Shown: positions 15,765 to 24,463, numbered from the stretch's first letter. The stretch is DNA of 64,000 bases from Archaeoglobaceae archaeon (GCA_025057895.1 JANXEF010000005.1:1-64000), one strand, 5' to 3'. Notes: a model not told the origin generated them from the letters alone. Made by a program: numbers and translations.

Positions 15765-16788
15765 TAAAATAAAAATAGGGACCTTAGGTAGTCACTCCGC
15801 TCTGAACATTCTTCGTGGGGCAAAAGACGAGGGTTTTGAAACAATTTGTGTCTGTAAAAGCAAGGATGTCAAAATTTACAAGAATTTCGGTGTAGCAGAT
15901 AGAATAATCGAAGTTGAAGATTTCAACGAGTTATTGGACGAAAGTATCCAGAATTTCTTAAGAAATGAAAACACGATTCTAATTCCACACGGTTCTTTTA
16001 ACGCATATATTGGCAAACTTGAAAATCTAAATGTACCGATTTTTGGTAACAGAAAACTAATGGAATATGAAATAAGTAGAGAAAAACAAAGAGAGTGGTT
16101 CCTAAAAGCTGGAATAAGAATACCAAAAACTTTTAGTTCCCCTGAAGATATAGACAGATTATGCATCGTGAAGTATCATGGTGCTAAAGGTGGAAGAGGA
16201 TACTTTCTTACTTCTTCACCACAAGAATTCAAAGAAAAGGGAGAAAAGATGGTAAAAATGGGTTTGGTAAATGAGAGCGAACTTAAGAAAGTCGAGATTC
16301 AAGAATACATCATTGGTGCAAACATTTACTTTTCATTTTTTTATTCTCCAATAAACGAAAGGATAGAACTGATCTCAGTAGATAGAAGATATGAACATGT
16401 AGATGGGTTGGGCAGAATTCCAGCAAAAGAGCAGTTAAAAACAGATATAGAACCCACATATACTGTAATAGGGAACTTCCCTCTCGTTTTACGTGAAAGT
16501 CTTTTGAGAGAAGCTTTTAATACGGCAGAAAGGATAGTTGAAGTATCCAAGGAAATAGCCTACCCTGGAATGGTTGGTCCTTTCTGCATTGAAACAATCT
16601 TCAACGAGAGGGCCGAGCTGATAGTCTTTGAGATTTCAGCGAGAATCGTTGCAGGAACAAATGTAGGAATTCCAAGCTCACCTTATTCCTATATTCTATT
16701 TGGAGAAAACATGTATATGGGAAGAAGAATTGCAAGAGAAATAAAGATTGCAATCGAAAAAGATATGCTTACTGAAGTCATTTACTGA
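15721..16788 (+). CDS. purP: FAICAR synthetase PurP
   Basis: Archaeal ATP- and formate-dependent enzyme converting AICAR to FAICAR in purine synthesis, replacing the bacterial PurH transformylase. The 355-aa protein has the ATP-grasp layout: GTLGSHSALNILRGAKDEGF (quoted in part: GSHSALNI, GAKDEGF; about 20-38), a central YHGAKGGRGYF nucleotide loop (about 155) and FEISARIVAGTNVG (about 306). It starts at TTG 15721. No ATG is available, and a strong GGAGG at 15709-15713 sits 7 nt upstream, inside the DUF72 gene. It pairs functionally with purA. Confidence 0.93.
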   Translation: MRERIIEILKNYHSNKIKIGTLGSHSALNILRGAKDEGFETICVCKSKDVKIYKNFGVADRIIEVEDFNELLDESIQNFLRNENTILIPHGSFNAYIGKLENLNVPIFGNRKLMEYEISREKQREWFLKAGIRIPKTFSSPEDIDRLCIVKYHGAKGGRGYFLTSSPQEFKEKGEKMVKMGLVNESELKKVEIQEYIIGANIYFSFFYSPINERIELISVDRRYEHVDGLGRIPAKEQLKTDIEPTYTVIGNFPLVLRESLLREAFNTAERIVEVSKEIAYPGMVGPFCIETIFNERAELIVFEISARIVAGTNVGIPSSPYSYILFGENMYMGRRIAREIKIAIEKDMLTEVIY

Positions 16789-16790
16789 TC

Positions 16791-17666
16791 ATGAATCTCG
16801 ATGAGGCGATTGAAAAGACTTTAAAAGCTGGAGAAATCTTGAAAAAGGTGATAAAAGAAGTAGAGGAGAAAGTAGTAGTAGGAAAAAAAATTCTTGATAT
16901 CGCGGAGTTCATAGAAAATAGAATAACAGAACTTGGAGCTAAACCTGCTTTTCCATGTAACATATCAATAAACAGCGATGCAGCACATTTCACACCAAGA
17001 AGAGGTGATGAGAGAGTATTCAAGATGGGAGATCTTGTGAAGATTGATGCAGGAGCCCACATAGATGGCCATATTGCAGATATGGCTATTTCAATTGATC
17101 TTGGCGAAAACGAAAAACTGATTAAAGCCTGTAAAGATGCTGTCTTCAATGCAATCGATTCAATAAAAGATGGAGTCAATACTGCGAAGATCAGTAAAAT
17201 AATAGAAGAAACTATAAAGAAATACGGTTTTAAGCCTGTGGTGAATCTTTCAGGTCACGGTTTGATGCCTTATTTAGCTCATGCCCCACCAAACATTTAC
17301 AACTACGCAACTCAAAGAGGTGTTGAACTGAAAGAGGGGATGATAATAGCTATCGAACCATTTGCAACAAATGGTGTTGGAAGAGTAGCAGAAAGAGGAG
17401 AATGCGAAATTTACAGCCTTGTAAATCCAAAACCTGTTAGATTGAAAGCTATGAGGGAAATAATTTCAGAAATCTCAGAAAAATTCAGAACTTTGCCATT
17501 TGCGAAGAGATGGATAAACAAATCCGAGCTTTTAATATCAAAACTCGTTCGCGAAGGTGTTTTTAGAGAATATCCTGTATTGTCTGAGGTTTCTAAAGGA
17601 TTTGTGAGCCAATGGGAACATACAGTTATCGTGGAAAAAGATTCAGCAAGAGTGGTCACATTTTGA
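16791..17666 (+). CDS. map: Methionine aminopeptidase, type II
   Basis: Removes the N-terminal methionine from new proteins. The 291-aa M24 metalloprotease has the pita-bread motifs: CNISINSDAAHFTP (His about residue 64), KIDAGAHIDGHIADMA with the metal-binding aspartates (about 84-98), SGHGLMPYLAH (about 155), EPFAT (about 189) and a C-terminal QWEHTVIV with the last Glu. The length and inserted helical region identify the archaeal/eukaryotic type II. It follows purP by 2 nt and converges on the next gene with an 11-nt overlap. Confidence 0.94.
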   Translation: MNLDEAIEKTLKAGEILKKVIKEVEEKVVVGKKILDIAEFIENRITELGAKPAFPCNISINSDAAHFTPRRGDERVFKMGDLVKIDAGAHIDGHIADMAISIDLGENEKLIKACKDAVFNAIDSIKDGVNTAKISKIIEETIKKYGFKPVVNLSGHGLMPYLAHAPPNIYNYATQRGVELKEGMIIAIEPFATNGVGRVAERGECEIYSLVNPKPVRLKAMREIISEISEKFRTLPFAKRWINKSELLISKLVREGVFREYPVLSEVSKGFVSQWEHTVIVEKDSARVVTF

Positions 17667-18351
17667 TAAATCTACTAAGAATGTCTCCGTAATAAAGGTG
17701 TAGGAGCAGAATTATGATTGGATGCTGCAACAAATAGATTTTAAGTGAGTGTCTTCCTAGAAAACTCACGAATCCACCTCTATATTGTGATTTTCTAAGC
17801 CTAACTTTTTTCCCCGTATAGATTCCGAGCAGTAAAATTCCAAACCAAGGAAGCAAAGGATAATAATCGAGCGTATTAAAGTCCTCAGGTACTATACCGA
17901 GCCAGAAGAAGTGGTTAATTGGAAATCTGAATTGCTGAATGTAAAAGCCAAATAATGTAAAGCTCATTCCAAAAAAGATGCAAAGATTTTCTTTCCTAAT
18001 AAAAGGGAATACTAGTAAGGATGAAAGTGCAAAGAAATGAATTATTCCAAAAACAACATATTTCTCTGGAATTAAAATATAAGTCATTGTTGTTATCGAA
18101 AAGGCTATTGTTGCTAACTTAAGAGCTCTCTTTAATAAATGTAACTCGTTTTTGAATGCATAACTCATCGTAAAACCTGAGATGAATACGAACATGGCAC
18201 CAATGAATCTTGGAAAAAGATAAAAGAATAAACCTTCGAGTTCTATTTTTCCAACATAGCTCGCGTCAAAGAAAAGATGGAATATTAGCATGAGTATGAC
18301 TGCAAATCCTCTAGCAAAATCGAGCTGCCAGTATCGATTTTTTTCAGGCAT
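17656..18351 (-). CDS. Heparan-alpha-glucosaminide N-acetyltransferase-like membrane protein (DUF1624)
   Basis: A 231-aa polytopic membrane protein. The N-terminus RYWQLDFARGFAVILMLIFH matches the start of the DUF1624/HGSNAT-like membrane acyltransferase family, with HLFFDASYVG following. About six to seven hydrophobic helices are visible. Family members move acyl groups across membranes onto sugars, but the substrate here is unknown. It is the last gene downstream of PAC2, 17 nt apart, and overlaps map convergently. Confidence 0.7.
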   Translation of the reverse strand: MPEKNRYWQLDFARGFAVILMLIFHLFFDASYVGKIELEGLFFYLFPRFIGAMFVFISGFTMSYAFKNELHLLKRALKLATIAFSITTMTYILIPEKYVVFGIIHFFALSSLLVFPFIRKENLCIFFGMSFTLFGFYIQQFRFPINHFFWLGIVPEDFNTLDYYPLLPWFGILLLGIYTGKKVRLRKSQYRGGFVSFLGRHSLKIYLLQHPIIILLLHLYYGDILSRFIKM

Positions 18352-18368
18352 GATTAAAAATAAGAAAA

Positions 18369-19148
18369 TTATCTAAAATATCTCAAATCCTCATCACTTC
18401 TCCATTGCTGTACTGCTAGTTCCTGCATTTCCTTTATTTGAGCTATTATCTTCTCCATTTCTTTTGCTCTTTCTTCAAGAGCTTCAAACGAGATCTTTAG
18501 GTTTAAAATCTTCGATAAAACAATGAGAACTGCTTTAGCACTCTTTGGATCTACCATATAGCCAGAAGTGACCCCCATCAGACATACAGCTTCAATGTTT
18601 TCAAGCTTTGAAAGCCCGAGCAAAAGTCCTGCAGCACCAATTATCCCTCCTCCCGGCTCTCCTGGCTCAAATCTTACTCCATAACGTTTCATTTCTTCAA
18701 CAAGATCCTTTAAATTTGAAGCCCCTACGACATATGGCTCCTCAACGAGTCTTCCAACTCCATAGCCCCCAAGAGTATAGATTCTCTTAACTCCAAAGCT
18801 TTTTGCAATCTCTATGTATGCATTGACCAACTCAAAATGTCCCTCATTGCTAATACTCTGAAAATCACCAACAAGGATCAGCAGATCTGGTGAAACTGAG
18901 TTAGATTTCCATGCATAAACTTCGTTTCTTGGCATCCTTATAGTTCCATCCTCGAGTACCATCACCTGTGGTGGGAAGTGATGGGAATATATCTCTACAA
19001 CTTTTTCTGCGTTTAGTTCTCTAACAAGATGATCTGCAACCAATTTTCCAACATGTCCTATTCCAGGAAGACCTTCTATAAAAATTGGATCTTTTAACTT
19101 ATATTCCCTGGGATCTTTTAGATAACGCACATCTACCCTTTTTATCAT
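18369..19148 (-). CDS. PAC2 family protein (proteasome assembly chaperone-like)
   Basis: A 259-aa protein of the PAC2 family, homologous to eukaryotic proteasome-assembly chaperone 2. Family motifs seen are FIEGLPGIGHVGKLVADHL (about residues 24-42), YSHHFPPQV, LILVGDFQS, TLGGYGVG (about 144) and GGIIGAAGLLLGL. The last 40 residues form a predicted coiled coil. A role in proteasome assembly is inferred from family membership only. It starts one base after the nop10 stop; the aIF2alpha-nop10-PAC2 order is conserved in euryarchaea from general knowledge. Confidence 0.85.
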   Translation of the reverse strand: MIKRVDVRYLKDPREYKLKDPIFIEGLPGIGHVGKLVADHLVRELNAEKVVEIYSHHFPPQVMVLEDGTIRMPRNEVYAWKSNSVSPDLLILVGDFQSISNEGHFELVNAYIEIAKSFGVKRIYTLGGYGVGRLVEEPYVVGASNLKDLVEEMKRYGVRFEPGEPGGGIIGAAGLLLGLSKLENIEAVCLMGVTSGYMVDPKSAKAVLIVLSKILNLKISFEALEERAKEMEKIIAQIKEMQELAVQQWRSDEDLRYFR

Positions 19149-19149
19149 C

Positions 19150-19329
19150 TCACCACCTTCTCAAAAAGAAACTTTTCTCCTTTCGGAGCATTCTTCTGTA
19201 TTTTCCATAGGGGTCCTCAGGAGAAAATTTTGGAGGAATCGATGTTAATGTTTTTTCTTTACATCTTTGACAGATCTCTCCCAACGTGTATTCCTGACAT
19301 TTTGGACATTTCCTGATCAAAGATTTCAT
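19150..19329 (-). CDS. nop10: H/ACA RNP protein Nop10
   Basis: A 59-aa protein, short enough to be missed by length-filtered gene calling. It begins MKSLIRKCPKC and has a zinc ribbon CPKC..CQRC (residues 8-23). The Nop10 signature PPKFSPEDPYGKYRR follows (about 32-46), then a basic C-terminal helix. Nop10 binds Cbf5 and helps shape the pseudouridylation active site. Its ATG overlaps the aIF2alpha stop (ATGA) and its stop is one base before PAC2, so it is inside a tightly packed operon. The presence of gar1 and an H/ACA guide RNA in the same window supports the assignment. Confidence 0.93.
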   Translation of the reverse strand: MKSLIRKCPKCQEYTLGEICQRCKEKTLTSIPPKFSPEDPYGKYRRMLRKEKSFFLRRW

Positions 19330-20147
19330 ATTGCCTCCCTTACAAAGTTACTCTCTCCACCGAGTTTTTTAACAAGTTTTGATACATTGGTTACGATCTT
19401 TTTCAAAGCGTTTTCTGCAACTTTGTAGTCTTCAGCCTCAACCACAACCCTGTATTTTGGTGCACCAATGTAATAAACTTCCAAAGAGACTGCTTCATCA
19501 GTCTTTAAGTCTTGAAATACCCTCTTTATTCTTTCTACACCATCAGAGTGCAGAAATTTTATTTCAAAATATCCTCTAACTTTGACCTTCTTTGGTTTTA
19601 TATTCTCTCTTGCAATCTCTGCCATGGTTTTGGCAAATTCTTCTCCCACTAATTTTGCTAAAACTTCATATCCTTCACTAGCAACCTCATCGAATGCGGA
19701 GTAAACAGAATCATATTCTTTTAGCAATTTTTTGCCTAATTTTAGAACTTCTTCTTTGCTCAAATTGAGTTTGTTTCCAACGATTTCGAGCCATTTAAAA
19801 GCACTCATTTCATTTTTCCATTGGCGGATTTTTTCTCTCTTTTGCCTCTCATTAACATCCTTTATCGATAAATCGATATGTCCTCTCTTTGGATTTACAC
19901 TTAAAACCTTACAAACAACCTTTTGTCCTTTTTTAACGTGTTCTCTTATGTCTTTGATCCAGCCTGATGCAACTTCACTTATGTGAACCATGCCCTCTTT
20001 GTTTTCATATTCATCGAGAGAGGCAAATGCTCCAAAATCCAAAACCCTTGTTACTGTTCCGATCACTATTTCACCTACAGACGGATATCCACTTCTTCTT
20101 ATGACCAATCTCTCCTGTAGTTCGCTCTCTCGTTTTTCATCTTTCAT
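19326..20147 (-). CDS. eif2a: Translation initiation factor aIF2, alpha subunit
   Basis: A subunit of the heterotrimeric factor that brings initiator tRNA to the ribosome. The 273-aa protein has an N-terminal S1/OB fold (GYPSVGEIVIGTVTRVLDFGAF, quoted in part: GEIVIGTVTRVLDFGAF; KEGMVHISEVA; RGHIDLSIKDV), a helical middle domain, and a C-terminal alpha/beta domain (VRGYFEIKFLHSDGVERIK). ATG 20147 gives a slightly long N-terminus (MKDEKRESELQERL) before the conserved RRSGYP. A TATA-like ACTTAAATTC lies about 30 nt upstream. L44e and S27e, which often precede this gene in archaea, are not here. Confidence 0.93.
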   Translation of the reverse strand: MKDEKRESELQERLVIRRSGYPSVGEIVIGTVTRVLDFGAFASLDEYENKEGMVHISEVASGWIKDIREHVKKGQKVVCKVLSVNPKRGHIDLSIKDVNERQKREKIRQWKNEMSAFKWLEIVGNKLNLSKEEVLKLGKKLLKEYDSVYSAFDEVASEGYEVLAKLVGEEFAKTMAEIARENIKPKKVKVRGYFEIKFLHSDGVERIKRVFQDLKTDEAVSLEVYYIGAPKYRVVVEAEDYKVAENALKKIVTNVSKLVKKLGGESNFVREAI

Positions 20148-20321
20148 CTCTTTTTACTTATTTTCACGATGAATTTAAGTTTTCTCTAAATACGTTTTTG
20201 AAAATTTAATTAACAAACAATATAATTAAAATTTTAAAAATATTCTTGAGTTCACTTGGATATACCAAAAATTTTTGTTATGGTTGGTCAATCTAAAAAT
20301 AAAATAATAGGGGTGACGAAA

Positions 20322-21506
20322 ATGTTTCGAGGTATCGATTTCTACGAAATAGACGAACTCCTAACTGAAGAGGAGCGCTTGATAAGGAATTCTGTTCGTG
20401 AATTTCTGGAAAAGGAAGTCGTTCCAGTCGTTGTTGAGGCTTGGCATAGAGAAGAACCAATAAATTTCAGAGAAATTGGTAGAAATTTTGGAAAAATTGG
20501 AATGTTAGGCACTTTTATTCCTGAAGAATACGGATGCCCTGGAATGAACTATACTTCTTTTGGCCTAATTTGTCAAGAGGTTGAAAGAGTAGATAGCGCT
20601 TTGAGAAGTTTTGTTGCAGTCACTTCAGGACTCGTTATGTTTCCAATCTGGAAATACGGAAGTGAAGAACAGAAAAGAGAATACCTTCCAAAACTCGCAA
20701 AAGGAGAAATAATCGGTTGTTTCGGTATGACTGAACCAAACGTTGGTAGTGATCCAGGAAGTATGGAGACAACTGCGAGAAAAGAGGGCAATCAATGGAT
20801 TCTAAATGGAAGTAAAACATGGATAAGCGAAGCGGGAATTGCAGACGTTGCAATTATCTGGGCAAAAGATGTAAGCGATGGAAAAATAAAGGGTTTTATT
20901 GTTGAAAAAGGGATAAAAGGATTCAAACAATCTAAGATAACAAGAAAGGGCTCAATGAGAGCTGGAGATGTAGGAGAATTATATTTAAAAGACTGTAAAA
21001 TCCCAGAAGAGAATAGACTACCAAAAGCCGTTGGGTTGAGAACTGCTCTGAGCTGTTTGGATCAAGCGAGATTTGGAATTTCTTGGGGAGCAATTGGTGC
21101 AGCAATGGATTGTTATGAAACAGCTTTAAATTATTCAAAGAACAGAAAACAGTTTGGAGCGCCGATTGCTTCCTATCAGCTGATTCAAGCTAAGCTCGTG
21201 AATATGTTCACTGAAATAACTAAAGGACAACTCGTAGCATGGCGTTTAGGGAGACTCATGGATGAGGGAAAAGCAACTCCAGAACAGATCTCGTTCGCGA
21301 AAAGAGATAACGTTCGTTTAGCGAGATTTTGTGCTAAAACAGCCAGAGAAATTCTTGGAGCAAATGGAATAAGCCTTGATTATTCTCCGATAAGGCATAT
21401 GGCAAACATAGAGAGTGTTTACACTTACGAAGGTACAGACGAAATTCACACGCTAATACTTGGTAGACATATAACAGGAATCCAAGCATTCAAAAGAGAA
21501 CTATGA
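20322..21506 (+). CDS. Glutaryl-CoA dehydrogenase-like acyl-CoA dehydrogenase
   Basis: A 394-aa flavin acyl-CoA dehydrogenase closest by eye to glutaryl-CoA dehydrogenase. Supporting stretches are ERVDSALRSFVAV (about 78-90), CFGMTEPNVGSDPGSMET, DQARFGISWGAIGA, NRKQFGAPIASYQLIQ and the C-terminal TYEGTDEIHTLILGRHITG. The Tyr-Glu pair and the Glu/Arg/Ser set match residues reported for decarboxylating enzymes, so glutaryl-CoA to crotonyl-CoA is likely. This fits anaerobic benzoate or lysine breakdown. ATG 20322 follows GGGGTGA; an upstream start would add 22 atypical residues. No electron-transfer flavoprotein gene is adjacent. Confidence 0.82.
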   Translation: MFRGIDFYEIDELLTEEERLIRNSVREFLEKEVVPVVVEAWHREEPINFREIGRNFGKIGMLGTFIPEEYGCPGMNYTSFGLICQEVERVDSALRSFVAVTSGLVMFPIWKYGSEEQKREYLPKLAKGEIIGCFGMTEPNVGSDPGSMETTARKEGNQWILNGSKTWISEAGIADVAIIWAKDVSDGKIKGFIVEKGIKGFKQSKITRKGSMRAGDVGELYLKDCKIPEENRLPKAVGLRTALSCLDQARFGISWGAIGAAMDCYETALNYSKNRKQFGAPIASYQLIQAKLVNMFTEITKGQLVAWRLGRLMDEGKATPEQISFAKRDNVRLARFCAKTAREILGANGISLDYSPIRHMANIESVYTYEGTDEIHTLILGRHITGIQAFKREL

Positions 21507-21583
21507 CATTCATAGAACTTTTTTAGAGAAAGAAAGATTTTATAATCGTAGTGCTTATAAGTTGAAATGTTCCTATTAGAAAA

Positions 21584-21593
21584 GTTTATATAC
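21584..21593 (+). promoter_or_regulatory. TATA box of the trp operon
   Basis: GTTTATATAC is a near-ideal archaeal TATA box. Transcription would start about 25 nt downstream, at 21613-21616, coinciding with an ATG at 21615. Two further TATA-like elements upstream (TTTATAATCG near 21539 and CTTATAAG near 21554) could be extra promoters or regulatory sites. Confidence 0.65.
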
Positions 21594-21614
21594 TCAATAA
21601 GAGTAAATTCTTTT

Positions 21615-21647
21615 ATGAAAAGAACAGGTGATGGCTTTTGGATTTGA
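21615..21647 (+). other. Possible leader peptide overlapping the trpC start
   Basis: A 10-codon frame MKRTGDGFWI begins exactly where the TATA box predicts the mRNA 5' end and ends with TGA at 21645-21647, inside trpC. It contains one Trp codon, eight codons after the ATG. Ribosomes stalled at that codon would cover the trpC start. No attenuator hairpins are visible, and a short frame like this can occur by chance. Confidence 0.25.
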
Positions 21648-22290
21648 AGATGCTATAAAAGTAAAGAATAAGAATGCAGTGATCGGAGAAGTAAAGTGCT
21701 ATTCACCCACATTCGGCGATTTGCTTTTTGGTAGAGATCCAGTAGAGATTGCAAAAATATATGAAAAATGTGGATGTGTAGCGATTTCCTACATAACTGC
21801 TAGCTCTTTCAGAGGAGATTTGAAAACCCTTAAAAAGATCTGCAATGAAGTCAGTCTTCCAGTTTTGAGAAAAGATTTCGTTAAAAGCAAAGAAGACATC
21901 GAAAAAACATGTGAAAGCGAAGCCAAAGCTCTTTTATTGATTGTAAGAATTCTCAAAGAAAAGACACCAGAATTTATTGATATCTGTTTTGAACATGAAA
22001 TTGAGCCAGTAGTCGAAATATTCAACGAGAGAGACCTTAATTTTGCCAAAAATACAAAAATCGTACTGATAAACAACCGTGATATATTCAATCCATATGA
22101 CGTCAGCATAGAAAGGACTACTAGAATTGCTCCAAAAGTAAGTAAAACCAAAATAAGCGGTAGTGGAATAAATAAAATTGAGGATCTTCACATCCTGAAA
22201 TTTGTAGATGCTGTTTTAATTGGAACTTCTTTTATGCTTGCCGAAAAAACAGAGGATTTCGTAAGAAGTTTTGTTGAGGCGAAGCTATGA
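21628..22290 (+). CDS. trpC: Indole-3-glycerol phosphate synthase
   Basis: Closes the indole ring in tryptophan synthesis. The 220-aa TIM barrel is a short archaeal form. Motifs in order: IGEVKCYSPTFGDL (catalytic Glu and Lys, about 20-33), PVLRKDF (about 76), EPVVEIFNERD (about 125), INNRD (about 146), ISGSGI (about 172; Ser-Gly-Ser instead of the usual Ser-Glu-Ser) and VDAVLIGTSFM. The start is GTG 21628 or ATG 21631. AGGTGAT overlaps the start rather than preceding it, so initiation may be unusual. It heads trpC-D-E-G-F-B-A. Confidence 0.9.
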   Translation: MMAFGFEDAIKVKNKNAVIGEVKCYSPTFGDLLFGRDPVEIAKIYEKCGCVAISYITASSFRGDLKTLKKICNEVSLPVLRKDFVKSKEDIEKTCESEAKALLLIVRILKEKTPEFIDICFEHEIEPVVEIFNERDLNFAKNTKIVLINNRDIFNPYDVSIERTTRIAPKVSKTKISGSGINKIEDLHILKFVDAVLIGTSFMLAEKTEDFVRSFVEAKL

Positions 22291-23258
22291 TAGAAGCTTT
22301 ATTTGGAAAATTAGATATGGAAAAAGCATATGAACTTGCCTTGATACTTCCAGAACTTGATGATATTGAGATATCCGCAGTACTGACAGCTCTTGAGTTT
22401 AAAGGTTATGATTCGGAAGTCTTGGCAGGATTTGCAAAAGCAATTCTCGAAAGATCTCGAGTCAATCTTGGAAGAGTTTTTGACACGTGTGGTACTGGAG
22501 GAGATGGTTTTTCAACAATAAACGTTAGTACTGCCGTTTCTATTGCAATATCGAATTTTACACAGGTTGCAAAGCATGGAAACAGGGCTATAAGTTCCAA
22601 AAGTGGCTCAGCAGATGTACTAGAAAAACTTGGTATTAAAATCGAGTTACCTTTTGAAAAAACGAGATATTTGATTAGAGATACAAATTTTGCATTCCTA
22701 TTTGCTCCTTATTATCATAAAAGTTTTTCAAAGGTATCCGAAGTTAGAAAGAAGCTAAAATTTAGAACGATTTTCAACGTTCTTGGACCTCTAGTTAATC
22801 CAGCAAATCCAGAAAGACAAATAATAGGAGTATCTAATAAAAAGTTATTATATTCAGTTGCTGAAGTTATGGAGATTTTGGGTAGGAGAGGACTCGTTTA
22901 CCACGGTAGTGGGATTGACGAGGTTAATCCAAGTGATAAAACTACTGTGATTTCCATCGAAAACGGAATTGAGAGAATAACTTTAACTCCAGAAGATTTT
23001 GGAGTCAGAAGGACTGAAATTATCCCCTGCAAAAATAGTTTTGATTCTGCAGAAAGGATTAGAGCAGTCTTCGCAAACAAGGGAACTGAAGAAGATAAAA
23101 ATCTGATTGCAGTAAACTTTTCTTTAGCCTTGTTTGCAATTGGCTACGAAGATTTAAAAGAGAACGTTTCGATCTTTAACGAAAAAGTCGAACTTGGAGA
23201 TTTTAGAAAAAAATTAGAGGAGATAGTATGCAGAAGCATGAATTTGTCGAGCCAGTGA
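22287..23258 (+). CDS. trpD: Anthranilate phosphoribosyltransferase
   Basis: Transfers phosphoribosyl from PRPP to anthranilate. The 323-aa protein shows the class III phosphoribosyltransferase signatures DTCGTGGDGFSTINVST (about residues 68-84), KHGNRAISSKSGSADVLE (about 97-114), APYYHKSF and FNVLGPLVNPA. Coupled to trpC by an ATGA overlap; its 3' end overlaps trpE by 31 nt. Confidence 0.96.
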   Translation: MIEALFGKLDMEKAYELALILPELDDIEISAVLTALEFKGYDSEVLAGFAKAILERSRVNLGRVFDTCGTGGDGFSTINVSTAVSIAISNFTQVAKHGNRAISSKSGSADVLEKLGIKIELPFEKTRYLIRDTNFAFLFAPYYHKSFSKVSEVRKKLKFRTIFNVLGPLVNPANPERQIIGVSNKKLLYSVAEVMEILGRRGLVYHGSGIDEVNPSDKTTVISIENGIERITLTPEDFGVRRTEIIPCKNSFDSAERIRAVFANKGTEEDKNLIAVNFSLALFAIGYEDLKENVSIFNEKVELGDFRKKLEEIVCRSMNLSSQ

Positions 23259-24463
23259 AACTGTATTCAGTAATAAGAGATGAGAAATTTCCATTTATCC
23301 TTGAATCTGTTGAAAAAGTGAGGAACGCAAGATATACTTATCTTTCCTTCAATCCACTCTACGTAGTAGAGATAGACGACAGATTGATAGTCGATGGAGA
23401 AGTCATTTCAAAAGTATCCGATCCTTTTGAAGCTTTAAAAAATATCCATGTAAGAAATATGCTTGTTGGATACATTTCATACGACTCTGTTCTAAGTTTC
23501 ATAGGGAAAAAAGTTGAAGAAAAAACTTGCTTTGCTTGTTATGATGGTTACTTCGTCTATGATCACTATCTTGGCAAACTATTCAGTCATAACATCGAAA
23601 AAGCTGAGAAGATTGTAGAAAAAGCTAAAAAAGAAGAAATAAACTTTAAAGAAGGTGGTGCCAACATCTTGAAACAGGAAGATAGAGAATATTTTGAAAG
23701 AATCGTTTTAAAGGCAAAGAAGTTCATAGAAGAGGGAGAAGTTTATCAACTCGTGCTTTCACGTGAGTACCAAATAAAAAGCGATTTCGATCCATTCGAA
23801 ATATATTTAAGGCTAAGAGAGCTAAACCCCAGCCCTTACATGTTTCTACTCGAGTTCAATAAGTCTCTAATAGGTTCTTCTCCTGAAACTATGGGAAGAG
23901 TTGATGGCAGAATTTTTAGAATAAATCCTATTGCTGGAACTGCAAAGAGAATCGAAGGAAAAGAAGAGCATATAATCGAAAAACTCCTAAGCGATGAAAA
24001 AGAGAGAGCCGAACACGTTATGCTCGTTGATTTAGCGAGAAATGATGCTAGAAAGGTATGTAAAGCTGGAAGTATTAAAGTTGAGCGTTTCATGGATATA
24101 AATACATATCCAAGTGTCATTCACATAGAGAGCGAAGTAGTTGGTGAACTGAAATCAAGTGTGACACACTTCGATGCTATGAAAGCATCTTTTCCAGCAG
24201 GAACAGTTACAGGAGCACCGAAAAAGAGAGCTGTTGAACTTATATATAAGCTTGAAAAATCAAGGAGAAAAATCTATGGTGGAGCTGTCGGTTACTTTTC
24301 CAAATCGACTTCAGATATGGCTATTGCGATAAGAATGATTGAATTCGATGGTATCTGCAAAGTGAGAGCAGGTGCAGGAGTTGTGGCAGATTCCAATCCA
24401 GAAAAAGAGTACTTTGAGACTGAAAACAAGATTGCCAAAGTTTTAAAAGCGGTGGGATTATGA
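23228..24463 (+). CDS. trpE: Anthranilate synthase component I
   Basis: Makes anthranilate from chorismate with TrpG. The 411-aa chorismate-utilising protein has PFILES near residue 13, resembling the LLES tryptophan-binding feedback site. Catalytic motifs follow: GEVYQLVLSREY, NPSPYMFLLEF, PIAGTAKR, MLVDLARNDARKV, FPAGTVTGAPKKRA and YGGAVGYFS, ending with RAGAGVVADSNPEKEY. Feedback inhibition by tryptophan is therefore likely. The start overlaps trpD by 31 nt. Confidence 0.95.
   Translation: MQKHEFVEPVKLYSVIRDEKFPFILESVEKVRNARYTYLSFNPLYVVEIDDRLIVDGEVISKVSDPFEALKNIHVRNMLVGYISYDSVLSFIGKKVEEKTCFACYDGYFVYDHYLGKLFSHNIEKAEKIVEKAKKEEINFKEGGANILKQEDREYFERIVLKAKKFIEEGEVYQLVLSREYQIKSDFDPFEIYLRLRELNPSPYMFLLEFNKSLIGSSPETMGRVDGRIFRINPIAGTAKRIEGKEEHIIEKLLSDEKERAEHVMLVDLARNDARKVCKAGSIKVERFMDINTYPSVIHIESEVVGELKSSVTHFDAMKASFPAGTVTGAPKKRAVELIYKLEKSRRKIYGGAVGYFSKSTSDMAIAIRMIEFDGICKVRAGAGVVADSNPEKEYFETENKIAKVLKAVGL

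Noticed and set aside
20256-20321. Twenty-two extra residues at the start of the acyl-CoA dehydrogenase
   Set aside because: The family begins near MFRGIDFYEIDELL and a GGGGTGA ribosome site precedes ATG 20322.
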